A stretch of DNA of 64,000 nucleotides from JAVZLQ01 sp049972525 (GCA_049972525.1 JBMFKI010000001.1:116916-180915), one strand, 5' to 3'. Shown: positions 1 through 8,567, numbered from the stretch's first letter. The notes: generated by a model from the sequence alone, not told the origin. Program-made: numbers and translations.

Positions 1-92
1 TGCTCTTCGCTTATTGAGAATGGATCAAAACCAGCAACGAGGGCAGATGTATCCAGAACTATGGCGCGCTTAACTTCAAAAGGGCTTGTCAT
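1..92 (-). CDS. nob1: Nob1-like rRNA endonuclease, N-terminal fragment (runs off window)
   Basis: Only the first about 30 codons are inside the window, reading leftward from an ATG at 92. They encode MTSPFEVKRAIVLDTSALVA and continue GFDPFS. The VLDTSALVAGFDP stretch is the start of a PIN domain, where the Asp binds catalytic metal, and it resembles archaeal Nob1, the nuclease that trims the 3' end of 16S rRNA. The ATG overlaps the stop codon of the NAD kinase gene by one base (TGATG), so the two are probably translationally coupled. Another PIN nuclease is possible because the zinc ribbon cannot be seen. Confidence 0.7.
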   Translation of the reverse strand, partial: MTSPFEVKRAIVLDTSALVAGFDPFSISEE

Positions 93-928
93 CAACTTCC
101 CTTAAAAAGGAGTCTGCTCCTTAGCCTTTGGTAAAAGTTTTCCTTAAACCTCACAAAGAGGGTTTCATTGCTTGATCGCGTTACTCTTATGCTTATAGTT
201 TTTCCGCTCGCTGTTTTACGGTAGTGTCCGTCAACAACAACAAGTGTTCTTTTAGGTCTAACTACGTTAACTGTGAGATGAGATTCAGCTGGAAAAACGA
301 TTGGATAAAATATGCTTAAGGGGCATACGGGCGTCAAAACAAACGCGTCTAAACTAGGATCTAAAACCGGGCCTCCAGCTGATAGGGAATATCCCGTAGA
401 GCCAGTTTGTGTGGCAACCATTACGCCATCCGCCTGCAGATTAAGAATCGCCTTTTTATCCTTAAAGACCTTAGCATAAAGTAGCTTTGCTGGTTCGTCG
501 GCTGAGATTAAAACTTCGTTCAGGGCTTCTGGGAATTTTTCGTCATTTACAGTTATGGAGAGTTTCATGCATCTTTCTATCGTGAATTCTCCTTTTAGAC
601 ATTTGTCTACAGCGTTAAATGCTTGTTCTGGCTCAACTTCAGTTAGAAAACCCCGTACACCCATGTTTATTGCAAGTATCGGCGGCTCTGGCTTTGGAAT
701 TGAAACGGATGTCCTCAGAATTGTTCCATCCCCGCCAATTGTTACTATAAGATCCGTCTTCATCTTCTCTAACGGAACGGTTTTTCCTTTTATACTCATT
801 CTTTCTGCGAGTGTGTCTTCTATTTGTACTTCTAATCCTTTCTTCATCAGGTATTCTGCTAAATCTTCAGCAAGTTTCACAGCCTTCTTCTTATCGAATC
901 TGGCTACCAACCCCGCGCTTTTTAACAA
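92..928 (-). CDS. nadK: NAD kinase
   Basis: A 278-residue ATP/polyphosphate-NAD kinase that phosphorylates NAD to NADP in the cytosol. The family signature GGDGT is present in VTIGGDGTILRTS near residue 65, followed by the NMGVRGFLTEV segment and the TGSTGYSLSAGGP nucleotide-binding motif. Length fits archaeal NadK. The TTG start at 928 is chosen because a GGTGG Shine-Dalgarno lies about 8 bases upstream and no better ATG exists. It precedes the Nob1-like gene with a one-base overlap and diverges from the aIF5A gene. Confidence 0.93.
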   Translation of the reverse strand: MLKSAGLVARFDKKKAVKLAEDLAEYLMKKGLEVQIEDTLAERMSIKGKTVPLEKMKTDLIVTIGGDGTILRTSVSIPKPEPPILAINMGVRGFLTEVEPEQAFNAVDKCLKGEFTIERCMKLSITVNDEKFPEALNEVLISADEPAKLLYAKVFKDKKAILNLQADGVMVATQTGSTGYSLSAGGPVLDPSLDAFVLTPVCPLSIFYPIVFPAESHLTVNVVRPKRTLVVVDGHYRKTASGKTISIRVTRSSNETLFVRFKENFYQRLRSRLLFKGS

Positions 929-960
929 AGGCTTCCACCTTTTAGTATAAGCGGCACCTT

Positions 961-972
961 AATCTATATATG
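961..972 (+). promoter_or_regulatory. TATA box of the aIF5A gene
   Basis: The run AATCTATATATG lies 25-30 bases before the ATG at 995, the usual archaeal spacing between TATA box and transcript start. This suggests a leaderless or very short-leader transcript. Inference from spacing only. Confidence 0.55.
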
Positions 973-994
973 GATGTTGTTTGAAATGCTGTAG

Positions 995-1417
995 ATGGAA
1001 GGTAAACGCGGTGTCGGTGAGAATTTGAGTAAGCCTGTTGATGTTGGAAGCCTTAGGGTTGGTGGTTACTTAATAGTTGATGGCGAACCATGCCGCATAG
1101 TGGATATAACCAAATCAAAACCTGGAAAGCACGGTTCAGCTAAAGCGCGGATAGTTGCTGTAGGAATTTTTGATGGCGTCAAAAGAAGTGTGGTTAAACC
1201 TGTCGATGCAAATGCTGAGGTGCCAATAATTGAGAAAAGAAGCGGGCAGGTTTTTGCTGTCACGCCTTCAAGCGTTCAAATAATGGATTTAGAAACTTAT
1301 GAGTATCTGGATGCACCTTACCCTGAAGAAGAAGACTTAAAGGCGAAAATTGCCCCTGGTGTTGAAGTGGAATTTTGGCGTATACTTGGCAAAATTAAGA
1401 TTGTTAGGACAAAATAA
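995..1417 (+). CDS. eif5a: Translation factor aIF5A
   Basis: Archaeal IF5A, which relieves ribosome stalling and is activated by hypusine modification. The hypusination loop KPGKHGSAKARIVAVG is intact, with the modified lysine in PGKHG. An N-terminal SH3-like barrel is followed by an OB fold ending KIKIVRTK. The 140-residue reading from ATG 995 has about 10 residues more than usual. An in-frame TTG at 1025, just after GGTGAG (1016-1021), would give the typical start with SKPVDVGSLRVGGY. The TATA box position favours leaderless use of 995, so both starts are open. Confidence 0.95.
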   Translation: MEGKRGVGENLSKPVDVGSLRVGGYLIVDGEPCRIVDITKSKPGKHGSAKARIVAVGIFDGVKRSVVKPVDANAEVPIIEKRSGQVFAVTPSSVQIMDLETYEYLDAPYPEEEDLKAKIAPGVEVEFWRILGKIKIVRTK

Positions 1418-1566
1418 CGCTAGCCACCAAATACGATAGGAGCTTTTCAACTCCACCAATCCCAACTGAGCTTTTTGAAACCTAAGTAGAGGATTAAAAG
1501 GATTACCTCCAACTTGTTGTTAAAACTTTCCGTCAAACTTTATCTTGAAGGTCCACATAGAATTCT

Positions 1567-1628
1567 TTGAGCCGATGATGCGAGAAGAGCCGTCTGATTT
1601 ATGACGACATTTAAAGGCTGAGGCTTAA
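1567..1628 (+). ncRNA. Candidate box C/D guide sRNA
   Basis: In a 354-base gap between aIF5A and Hsp20 lies a complete C/D architecture. There is box C ATGATGC (1575-1581, one mismatch to RTGATGA), a 12-nt guide (1582-1593), box D' CTGA (1594-1597), 3 nt, and box C' ATGACGA (1601-1607, one mismatch). A 10-nt guide (1608-1617) and box D CTGA (1618-1621) follow. The ends TTGAGCC (1567-1573) and GGCTTAA (1622-1628) form a 7-bp terminal stem with one G-U pair. Guide lengths and the short D'-C' spacer match archaeal sRNAs that direct 2'-O-methylation with L7Ae, Nop5 and fibrillarin. CTTTATCT at 1538-1545 is a suitably spaced TATA-like element. Targets would contain ACGGCUCUUCUC and CCUUUAAAUG. The rest of the gap shows nothing I recognise. 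Confidence 0.62.
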
Positions 1629-1771
1629 CGCTCTGATAGGCCTTCTACATCTTTTATGCTCTACCTCCTCTAGCACTCTGGCCTGAACATAAGTAGGCAT
1701 TAATGGGTTGGAAGACAAAAGGTAAACAGTTGCGTGAAAAGCGCTAAATATGGCGTTATCGAGTCTTTCAT

Positions 1772-2215
1772 TTATTCTATTGGGATTTCATGTTCATGTT
1801 TGCGTGGCAAGTGAATTTCAAGTATGCCCCTTTTAAATCGCACTTTCATCTTATCCATATAGACTGGCACGGGTATGCGTGTTTGGCAGTGGAATGTTTG
1901 GAACTCGCCTTTGTAATGTGTTATGCCAAAGTCGTCAAAACTTATTTTTCGCTTCATTTTAGCAGAGATTTCAATGGTGTCTCTGCTTATTGGTTTAACG
2001 CGAATTGTGTTCTCTTCAGTGTAGGGCAAGTCAACAGTAACTATGACTTCTGCTGGGGACACTGATATGTCGCGGAGCGGTTCTATTGTGCATGTTTTTC
2101 TATCCCAACTTGGTTTCTCAATCCATGATTCTCTTAAGCGCCTAACTGATTCCTCTAAGTTCTCAAAGTATTCATCAATTAAATCGAAGATTGAGCGCCT
2201 CCTTCTTTCTGACAT
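1772..2215 (-). CDS. Small heat shock protein, Hsp20/alpha-crystallin family
   Basis: A 147-residue ATP-independent chaperone. The N-terminal third is charged and helical (SIFDLIDEYFENLEESVRRL). The alpha-crystallin domain starts around residue 50 (ISVSPAEVIVTVDLPYTEE) and ends with the conserved strand MKVRFKRGILEIHLPRK, equivalent to the family's G-x-L signature. A short tail ends IPIE, resembling the C-terminal I-x-I/V anchor used in oligomer assembly. It lies just downstream of a PAC2-family gene on the same strand, 12 bases apart, so the two may be co-transcribed. Confidence 0.9.
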   Translation of the reverse strand: MSERRRRSIFDLIDEYFENLEESVRRLRESWIEKPSWDRKTCTIEPLRDISVSPAEVIVTVDLPYTEENTIRVKPISRDTIEISAKMKRKISFDDFGITHYKGEFQTFHCQTRIPVPVYMDKMKVRFKRGILEIHLPRKHEHEIPIE

Positions 2216-2227
2216 TTTGCTTACCCC

Positions 2228-2974
2228 CTAGGTTATATACAATGGCATGTCATACTCTTGCGTCTTCTTCATCTTGGAGAGTTCCTGTTGAGTGCGCCGC
2301 ATAACATCTCTAGCCTTCAATCGAATTTCCTCGCCTTTCTCAAGGAGTTTTGAAACATCCACTTTTAACCCTGTTATCTTTGTCAATCCTTTCAATACCT
2401 CCGCCGCAGCCTCTGGATCTGGATAATTAAAGAAGCATTGAGCGAGTAATGTTATGGCTGGTAAGCCTATGCTCGCGCAGCGCTGTAGCATGATTGCTTG
2501 TGGGCCAACCATGTACCCCTCTTTCAGTATTTCTATGCCTAAATCCTGAACTGTTTTTAGCACCGTTGAGTTTGATGCTGCTGCAAAAATTTTTAGCTCT
2601 TCAACGTCTTGTCTTTCCTGTACTGGAATGCCACTTAATGAAATCATCATTTTGACGTTTTTACTCTTTCCCCAATCAATCAGAGCGTACATTATCGGGT
2701 AAATAACATCTGCAGGTATTGCTGTTTCGGAGACTGCTAAAAGAATGTTGTGATTTCCAAAAATTCTTATTGGCGAGTGTGGCAGGCCCTCGTGCAGAAC
2801 TATCAATGGCGGCAAAAGTTTTGAATCAACGTACGCGACTTCCTCCATACCGTTAAGTTCTGAAATTAGGTGGGAAGCAGCTATAACGCCCACTAGCCCC
2901 ACGTCTGGAAAACCGAAAAGCATTACGCAACCTTCGGGGATTTCCTTCTTTTCTATAATTTTTACCTCATCCAA
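2228..2974 (-). CDS. PAC2-family protein (proteasome assembly chaperone-like)
   Basis: A 248-residue member of the PAC2/COG2047 family. The N-terminus has the family hallmark GFPDVGLVGVIAASHLI, and the middle has the VGPQAIMLQRCASIGLPAITLLAQ segment. The last 40 residues form a charged helix with a QQELSKMKKT tail. Archaeal PbaA/PbaB proteins of this family assist or cap the proteasome, so a proteostasis role beside Hsp20 is plausible but not shown. The start is TTG at 2974. A second paralogue lies at 30337-31110. The gene diverges from SRP54. Confidence 0.85.
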   Translation of the reverse strand: MDEVKIIEKKEIPEGCVMLFGFPDVGLVGVIAASHLISELNGMEEVAYVDSKLLPPLIVLHEGLPHSPIRIFGNHNILLAVSETAIPADVIYPIMYALIDWGKSKNVKMMISLSGIPVQERQDVEELKIFAAASNSTVLKTVQDLGIEILKEGYMVGPQAIMLQRCASIGLPAITLLAQCFFNYPDPEAAAEVLKGLTKITGLKVDVSKLLEKGEEIRLKARDVMRRTQQELSKMKKTQEYDMPLYIT

Positions 2975-3030
2975 TTTTATTGCCTCAATACTCTATCTGG
3001 GTGCTCAATGTAAAAGGTTTATGGAATACA

Positions 3031-3038
3031 TATTTAAA
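3031..3038 (+). promoter_or_regulatory. TATA box of the SRP54 gene
   Basis: TATTTAAA sits about 35 bases before the ATG at 3070. A transcript starting 25 bases downstream would have a leader of only a few bases, which supports 3070 rather than any upstream codon as the SRP54 start. Confidence 0.6.
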
Positions 3039-3069
3039 GGTGTGGGCATTCTTAAATCTGGAGAAAATT

Positions 3070-4404
3070 ATGGCTTTAGAACGTTTGGGCTCCTCACTTT
3101 ACGAAGCTTTAAAGAAGGTTTTCAGAGCCTCTGTTGTAGATGAGGCTACAGTTAAGGAACTTGTTCGAGACGTTCAGAGAGCACTGCTTCAAGCGGATGT
3201 AAACGTTAAACTTGTACTTGGCATTTCAAAGCGTATAGAGGAGAGGACGCTAAAGGAAAAGTTGCCTCCAGGCATTTCTAGGCGTGAGCACATCATAAAA
3301 GTCGTTTATGAAGAGTTGACGCGTTTTCTAGGAGAAAAACCTGTTTCAGTCAAAGTTGAACCTGGAAAGAGAAAGGTGATAATGCTTGTTGGCATACAAG
3401 GTTCAGGCAAAACAACTGCAGCGGCGAAGCTTGCAAGGTATTTCCAAAAGAGAGGTTTAAAACCAGCATTAATTTGTGTTGACACTTATCGCCCAGGTGC
3501 TTATGCGCAACTGCAGCAGTTGGCAAACAGAATCAATGTTCCATTATACGGAAATCCAGATGCCAAAGACCCTGTAAAAATAGCTCTTGAAGGCTTAAAG
3601 CAGTTCAGCGATAAGGACATTGTAATAATCGATACTGCTGGGCGGCATAAAGAGGAGCAAGAACTAATCAAGGAGATGATGATGCTTGAAAAAAGCATCA
3701 AACCGGATGAAATCATGCTTGTGGTTGATGGAACAATTGGTCAACAAGCAATTGTGCAAGCAAAAGCCTTCAACGAAGCAACGCCCATAGGTTCGATTTT
3801 AGTGACGAAACTTGATGGTTCAGCGAGAGGCGGAGGCGCATTATCAGCAGTTGCCGCTACTGGTGCACCAATAAAATTCATAAGCACAGGCGAAAAAATA
3901 GAGGACATAGAGCCTTTTATTCCATCAAGATTTGTCGGAAGACTTTTGGGAATGGGCGACCTTGAAACTCTTCTTGAAAAAGTTAGAGAGGCGGAGGTTA
4001 GGGTTCCAGAAAAGAAGGCAAAGGCAATTCTAAGTGGAAAATTCACCTTGACAGACATGTACGAACAGTTTGAAGCAATGAAAGGTATGGGCACTTTCAG
4101 AAAATTGTTAAAGATGCTTCCAGGGATGTCCTATGATATACCAGAGGACATGCTTAACATGGCTGAAGATCGTCTTGAAAAGTGGCGCGTCATGATTCAA
4201 TCAATGACGAAGGAAGAGAAAGACAACCCCAAGATTTTTAATGCTTCTAGGATTCGGCGTGTTGCCAGGGGGTCTGGAACAAGCGAGAAGGAAGTGAAGG
4301 AACTGTTAAAGCAGTACTCCTTGATGCGTCGCATGATGAAAACGTTAAAGCGGAAAAAGAAACCGCCTTTCTTTGGTAAGGGGTTGCCCCTCAATTTTAA
4401 GTGA
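3070..4404 (+). CDS. srp54: Signal recognition particle protein SRP54
   Basis: A 444-residue GTPase that binds signal sequences and 7S RNA and delivers nascent chains to FtsY and the translocon. Domains run N (four-helix bundle, about 1-90), G (G1 GIQGSGKTTAAAKLA, DTYRPGA, DTAGRH, TKLDGSARGG) and M (methionine-rich, MYEQFEAMKGMGTFRKLLKM onward). The RNA-binding segment SRIRRVARGSGTSEKEVKELL is complete. The open frame extends 30 codons upstream, but the family start MALERLGSSLYEALKKVF and the TATA box both place initiation at 3070. Confidence 0.96.
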   Translation: MALERLGSSLYEALKKVFRASVVDEATVKELVRDVQRALLQADVNVKLVLGISKRIEERTLKEKLPPGISRREHIIKVVYEELTRFLGEKPVSVKVEPGKRKVIMLVGIQGSGKTTAAAKLARYFQKRGLKPALICVDTYRPGAYAQLQQLANRINVPLYGNPDAKDPVKIALEGLKQFSDKDIVIIDTAGRHKEEQELIKEMMMLEKSIKPDEIMLVVDGTIGQQAIVQAKAFNEATPIGSILVTKLDGSARGGGALSAVAATGAPIKFISTGEKIEDIEPFIPSRFVGRLLGMGDLETLLEKVREAEVRVPEKKAKAILSGKFTLTDMYEQFEAMKGMGTFRKLLKMLPGMSYDIPEDMLNMAEDRLEKWRVMIQSMTKEEKDNPKIFNASRIRRVARGSGTSEKEVKELLKQYSLMRRMMKTLKRKKKPPFFGKGLPLNFK

Positions 4405-4432
4405 TTAGCCTCGTGTTAAGAAGGATTTTCAC

Positions 4433-5767
4433 ATGGGCGTTTTAGAAAAAGCGTTAGAAATGCTCCAAAAATATCCCTTATGCGACAACTGTTTAGGAAG
4501 GCAATTTGCCCTTTTAGGGTGCAACATGGAAAACGATGAAAGGGGAAAAGCGATTAAACTGGCTTTAATCCTCAAGGCGCATGATTTGGCTCTTTCAAGA
4601 GACGAGGAAGGCTTAAGGATTTTGAAAGTCTTGGCAACAAATGGGTTCTGCCAAAAAGCAGAGGAAGTAATTCAAAAGATGAGAAGACGTGTTTTCCGTA
4701 AAAATTTGCCTAAGCGCTGTTTCTTATGTGAAGATAAATTTCAAAGTCTTGAAAACATAGTCCAGAAGGCTGTTGAAAATTTGAGTGTGTACGAGTATCG
4801 CAGCTTTTTGGTTGGTGTTGAATTGCCAGTTCATGTTGAGGAGCGAGAGGACGAGTTTAAAGCAGAGTTTGATGTGAGTTACGGCGAAAACATGAGAAGC
4901 GAGTTCGGAAGGCTTCTCGGTAAAAAACTTGCCGAACGCGCTGGAAAAAGCGTCGATTACTCTAAGCCTGAAATTGTTGTTCTCATAAACCCCATAACGG
5001 AGAATGTGAGGCTTCAAGTTAACCCGCTTTACATAGCCGGGTACTATAAAAAACTGGTTAGAGGTATTCCGCAATCCAAATGGCTATGTTCAAATTGCCG
5101 GGGAAAAGGGTGCGAAAAATGTAATTGGACTGGAAAAATGTATGCGGAATCTGTTGAGGAGATTATTGAGAAACCATTCCTGGAAGAGACTTGCGGTTCA
5201 AAAGCTTCATTCCACGCATCTGGAAGAGAAGACATTGACGCAAGAATGCTAGGTAAAGGCAGACCCTTTGTGATAGAAATTTCACAGCCAAAGAAACGCT
5301 TTATAGACCTTAAAAAGATGGAAGAAGCCGTAAACTTGCAAGCTGCAGGCAAAGTTCGCATTTCTAATTTGTGTTTCGTAGACAAGTCAGTTATAAGGAA
5401 ATTGAAGAAGGGTGAAGCTTTCCAAAAGGAGTACCGCGTAATAATTGAATTCGAGGAAGATGTTACTGACAGCGAACTGCGTCTTTTGGAGGAAAAATTG
5501 GCAAGAGTCATGATAAAGCAGCGTACTCCTTTGCGTGTCATGCATCGACGGGCTGATTTAACTCGGGAAAAGTACATATACGAGGTTAAAGTAAAGAAGT
5601 TGTCACCTAAAAGGGCTGAAATGAAAATAAAATGCCAAGGAGGACTCTATGTTAAGGAATTGGTGACTGGAGATGAGGGAAGAACAACGCCAAGCGTCTC
5701 CGAAATTCTCAAAAATAAAGCGAAGCCTATAAAGCTCGATGTTTTAAACGTAATTATGCACTATTGA
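4433..5767 (+). CDS. pus10: tRNA pseudouridine synthase Pus10
   Basis: A 444-residue archaeal Pus10, which makes pseudouridine 54 and 55 in the T loop of tRNA. The N-terminal zinc/THUMP-type region shows CDNCLGRQFALLGC and CFLCEDKF. A second cysteine pair lies in the middle (CSNCRGKGCEKC). The catalytic domain contains ASGREDIDARMLGKGRPF, where the Asp of REDIDARM is the expected nucleophile, and ends with the KELVTGDEGRTTPS segment. It follows SRP54 by 28 bases and precedes L21e by 10, so it is probably co-transcribed with the translation genes. Confidence 0.95.
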   Translation: MGVLEKALEMLQKYPLCDNCLGRQFALLGCNMENDERGKAIKLALILKAHDLALSRDEEGLRILKVLATNGFCQKAEEVIQKMRRRVFRKNLPKRCFLCEDKFQSLENIVQKAVENLSVYEYRSFLVGVELPVHVEEREDEFKAEFDVSYGENMRSEFGRLLGKKLAERAGKSVDYSKPEIVVLINPITENVRLQVNPLYIAGYYKKLVRGIPQSKWLCSNCRGKGCEKCNWTGKMYAESVEEIIEKPFLEETCGSKASFHASGREDIDARMLGKGRPFVIEISQPKKRFIDLKKMEEAVNLQAAGKVRISNLCFVDKSVIRKLKKGEAFQKEYRVIIEFEEDVTDSELRLLEEKLARVMIKQRTPLRVMHRRADLTREKYIYEVKVKKLSPKRAEMKIKCQGGLYVKELVTGDEGRTTPSVSEILKNKAKPIKLDVLNVIMHY

Positions 5768-5777
5768 AGGTGAGAAA

Positions 5778-6074
5778 ATGAGAAAATCAAAAGGCTACCG
5801 TGCAGGAACACGGAGACTTCTCAGGAAAGAGCCTAGAGAAAGAGGAAAAGTTAGAGTTAGCAAACTGTTACATGAATATGCACCTGGAACCCGCGTGGTA
5901 ATTAAACTTGACCCCAGCGTTCAAAAGGGAATGCCGCATAGGCGTTACCATGGCAAAGTCGGTACAGTCGTTGAGAAGCGTGGGCGAAGCTACGTCATAA
6001 GCGTCACGCAAGGTGATGCTGTCAAAGAAATTATCGCTAGACCCGAACATCTAGAACCATACGAGGGTGATTAA
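5778..6074 (+). CDS. rpl21e: 50S ribosomal protein L21e
   Basis: A 98-residue large-subunit protein with the SH3-like barrel of L21e. The N-terminal stretch SKGYRAGTRRLLRKEPRERG and the signature PHRRYHGKVGTVVEKRGRSY are diagnostic. It is basic throughout, as expected for rRNA binding. Its stop codon directly abuts the Rpb4 ATG, and the order L21e, Rpb4, DUF655, KsgA, HemK2 is a conserved archaeal operon. Confidence 0.97.
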   Translation: MRKSKGYRAGTRRLLRKEPRERGKVRVSKLLHEYAPGTRVVIKLDPSVQKGMPHRRYHGKVGTVVEKRGRSYVISVTQGDAVKEIIARPEHLEPYEGD

Positions 6075-6407
6075 ATGTCAAAGCGAGCATCAACGGAGAA
6101 AAAGCTCACCATTCCACAAGTTAAGAAGATATTAGAGTCAATCGGCGAAGAAAACCTAGACCAGTTTCAACGCCGTACATACGATTACGTATCTAAGTTC
6201 TCAAAGATGGATGCTGACGCAGCCGAAAAACTTGTAGAAAAACTTGTTAAAGAATTCGGACTTGACGAGGATGAGGCTGTTCAAGTGGTCAACTGTGCTC
6301 CAAAAAGTGTGGAAGAGCTTAGAATCTTTCTGGCTGGAGGGCGCAAAATAATTGAAACGTCAAAGTTGGAAGCCATAATCAGTCTTTTAAACGAGTATCG
6401 AAAATGA
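6075..6407 (+). CDS. rpoF: RNA polymerase subunit Rpb4 (RpoF)
   Basis: A 110-residue subunit that forms the polymerase stalk with Rpb7/RpoE and contacts nascent RNA. It has the all-helical Rpb4 layout: TIPQVKKILESIGEENLDQF, RRTYDYVSKFSKMDADAAEKLVEKL, then an HRDC-like bundle with AVQVVNCAPKSVEELRIFLAG. It starts immediately after the L21e stop, implying translational coupling. Confidence 0.93.
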   Translation: MSKRASTEKKLTIPQVKKILESIGEENLDQFQRRTYDYVSKFSKMDADAAEKLVEKLVKEFGLDEDEAVQVVNCAPKSVEELRIFLAGGRKIIETSKLEAIISLLNEYRK

Positions 6408-6456
6408 AATAGACAATTTCACCGTAATTTTAAAGAGTTAAAAAGTAAAGGCGGCT

Positions 6457-7026
6457 ATGATGGAAAAAAGATATGAGGAATACGCTTACGTTCTAGATTT
6501 TCTGCCGCACGGCAGACCTGGCATGCGAGTAACCGGGCGAGCTGGTTACAGAGCGGGAGCTCTAGTGCAGCTTGTTGGGGAAGAGTTCTTCACGCTTTTG
6601 GAGGCGCTTGCCAAAGAAGGCGTTGTTTTAAAAGCGCATGACCGAGTTTATGTTGGAAAAGACTCGAGGGAAGAGATTACGTACATTATTGGGCGAGTAC
6701 GCTATGATGAGTTAACTGCTGCTGCGAAAATGGAGCTTCCATCCGTTGTAAGTAGGATAGTTTTGAACAGGGAGAAATGGTTTGTAAACTTCTTCAACAC
6801 TGCGCGCGCCATCACGCCTAGAATGCACGCTTTGGAACTTATTCCTGGCATAGGCAAAAAGTACATGTGGCAAGTTATAAATGAGCGTGAAAAGAAGCCC
6901 TTTGAAAGTTTTGAGGATTTACAAAAGCGCACAGAGCTGCCTAACCCTGTAAAGTTGATTACGAAGAGAATTCTGGAGGAGCTTGCTGGCGAGACTAAAT
7001 ATCAGTTGTTCACGAGAGCGCAATAA
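6457..7026 (+). CDS. DUF655 family protein (predicted RNA-binding)
   Basis: A 189-residue COG1491/DUF655 protein. The N-terminus EEYAYVLDFLPHGRPG is the family hallmark, followed by an OB-like barrel (DRVYVGKDSREEITYIIGRV). The C-terminal part has a helix-hairpin-helix, ALELIPGIGKKYMWQVINE, that would bind nucleic acid. Its conserved place between Rpb4 and KsgA suggests a role in rRNA maturation or translation, but the biochemical function is not established. ATG 6457 or the adjacent ATG 6460 may be used after GGCGG. Confidence 0.88.
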   Translation: MMEKRYEEYAYVLDFLPHGRPGMRVTGRAGYRAGALVQLVGEEFFTLLEALAKEGVVLKAHDRVYVGKDSREEITYIIGRVRYDELTAAAKMELPSVVSRIVLNREKWFVNFFNTARAITPRMHALELIPGIGKKYMWQVINEREKKPFESFEDLQKRTELPNPVKLITKRILEELAGETKYQLFTRAQ

Positions 7027-7052
7027 CATAAAATGGCAGATGGCAGCAGTTA

Positions 7053-7883
7053 ATGTTTGACATGAGCCTTTTGGAAGAAGCGAAGCTTTTGCTTCGAAGA
7101 TATCGAATTTTTCCGAAGAGACGTTTAGGACAAAACTTTCTGGTTAATCCCGCAGTTTTTCAGTTGATGGCTGATTACGCCCTTTTAACGAAGAACGATG
7201 TTGTGTTGGATGTTGGGGCTGGTTTAGGCTTTCTGACAAAGTTTCTAGCTGAGAAGTGCAGAGGCGTTTTGGCTGTTGAATTGGATGCGAGGCTTGTTAA
7301 AATTTTGCGTGAACGGTTCAAATTGTGCTCTAACGCAGAGATAATTCAAGGTGACATTTTTAGTGCTCAAATTCCTCCATTTAACAAGGTTGTTTCAGTT
7401 CCACCGTACGGCATTTCTTCGCGATTGCTTTTGTGGCTTTTTGAAAAAAAGTTTGAATGTGCCATTCTCGTTTTTCAGGAGGAGTTTGCCCAGCGCCTTA
7501 TAGCCCCGATTGGAAGCGAGCAATACGGTTGGCTAACAGTTATTACTTATTATAACGCAGAAGTGGAGCTTCTTAATGATGTTCCAAACTGGATGTTTCA
7601 CCCGCAACCAAAGGTGGATTCCATCATAGTTCGGTTAAAACCTAAGATAGTTCCTCCATTCCTGGTGAGGGATGAAAAACTGTTTCAAAAACTAACCCGA
7701 TTCCTTTTTACTCGACGAAACAGAAGAGTTAGGAAAGTTCTTCAATCATTCGTTAAAAGCGCCGGCATTTCATCCACTGAAAAAATTTCTGGCATGCTGA
7801 GTTCCTTCGTCTTTCAAGACATAAGAGTTAGAGAATTGGCACCCGAAGACTTTGGAGTGCTGGCCAATGCACTCGCAATGTAA
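7053..7883 (+). CDS. rsmA: 16S rRNA adenine dimethyltransferase KsgA/Dim1
   Basis: A 276-residue SAM-dependent enzyme that dimethylates the two adjacent adenines in the 3' terminal helix of 16S rRNA. It shows KRRLGQNFLVNPAVFQ, motif I VVLDVGAGLGFLTKFLA, AVELDARLVKIL and the catalytic motif VVSVPPYGISS, where SVPPY replaces the usual N-L-P-Y form with Asn changed to Ser. The C-terminal helical domain contains LFTRRNRRVRKVL. The Asn-to-Ser change at the catalytic motif is notable but occurs in some archaeal Dim1 proteins as far as I recall. It overlaps the next methyltransferase gene. Confidence 0.92.
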   Translation: MFDMSLLEEAKLLLRRYRIFPKRRLGQNFLVNPAVFQLMADYALLTKNDVVLDVGAGLGFLTKFLAEKCRGVLAVELDARLVKILRERFKLCSNAEIIQGDIFSAQIPPFNKVVSVPPYGISSRLLLWLFEKKFECAILVFQEEFAQRLIAPIGSEQYGWLTVITYYNAEVELLNDVPNWMFHPQPKVDSIIVRLKPKIVPPFLVRDEKLFQKLTRFLFTRRNRRVRKVLQSFVKSAGISSTEKISGMLSSFVFQDIRVRELAPEDFGVLANALAM

Positions 7884-8487
7884 AACAGTGTTCTTCGCAG
7901 ATAAAATCTTCAAAATTTACGAAAATGTTTACGAGCCAGCAGAAGATTCGTTTCTGTTTGCAGAAAATTTGAGTGTTAAAAGTGGCGATGTTGTTCTTGA
8001 TATGGGTACTGGATGCGGCATATTGGGAATCATAGCGGCGGAAAAGGCTTCCAAAGTTATCGCTGTTGACATAAACCCCCATGCCGTCCGCTGCGCAAAA
8101 GAAAATGCGAAGATAAACAATGTTGTAAACAAAATGAAGTTTATTCAAGGAAACCTATTCGAGCCTTTAGCAGCCAAAAACATTTTTGATTTAATTCTCT
8201 TTAACGCCCCGTACTTGCCCTCCGAAAAAATGGAGAAGCTCGCGTGGATTGAATTTGCTTGGTCTGGTGGGCTTGACGGCAGACAAGTCATTGACCGTTT
8301 TATTTGTCAAGCGCCGAAATACCTTAAAAAATCTGGGCGCGTATTTGTGATGCAGTCAACCCTTTCTGGAGTTACCGAGACGCTACAAAAATTTGAAGAT
8401 AACGGATTCAAGGCAAAAGTCATCGCGGAACGCAACTTACCTTTTTTTGAAAAAATAGTTCTTTTTGAGGCAATTTGCCTTAAGTGA
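7867..8487 (+). CDS. HemK2/Mtq2-type N5-glutamine methyltransferase
   Basis: A Rossmann SAM methyltransferase of about 206 residues, homologous to eukaryotic Mtq2/HemK2, which methylates the GGQ glutamine of the class 1 release factor. It shows VYEPAEDSFLFAENL, motif I VVLDMGTGCGILGIIAA, DINPHAVRCAKENA and the catalytic NAPYLP, a variant of N-P-P-Y. The ATG at 7867 is preferred over an upstream TTG at 7852; both overlap the KsgA end. Such enzymes usually need Trm112 as partner, and a Trm112 gene is at 53209-53499. Confidence 0.88.
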   Translation: MHSQCKTVFFADKIFKIYENVYEPAEDSFLFAENLSVKSGDVVLDMGTGCGILGIIAAEKASKVIAVDINPHAVRCAKENAKINNVVNKMKFIQGNLFEPLAAKNIFDLILFNAPYLPSEKMEKLAWIEFAWSGGLDGRQVIDRFICQAPKYLKKSGRVFVMQSTLSGVTETLQKFEDNGFKAKVIAERNLPFFEKIVLFEAICLK

Positions 8488-8567
8488 ATATTCGTTTTCA
8501 AAGAGGCTCCTTCTCATGATATTTGCATTTCATACACCTGCATCCTTTTAATTTGTTGTGTCAAAAA

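Noticed and set aside
555..950. 131-codon plus-strand frame
   Set aside because: It lies antisense to the clearly identified NAD kinase, and its protein has no recognisable motif.
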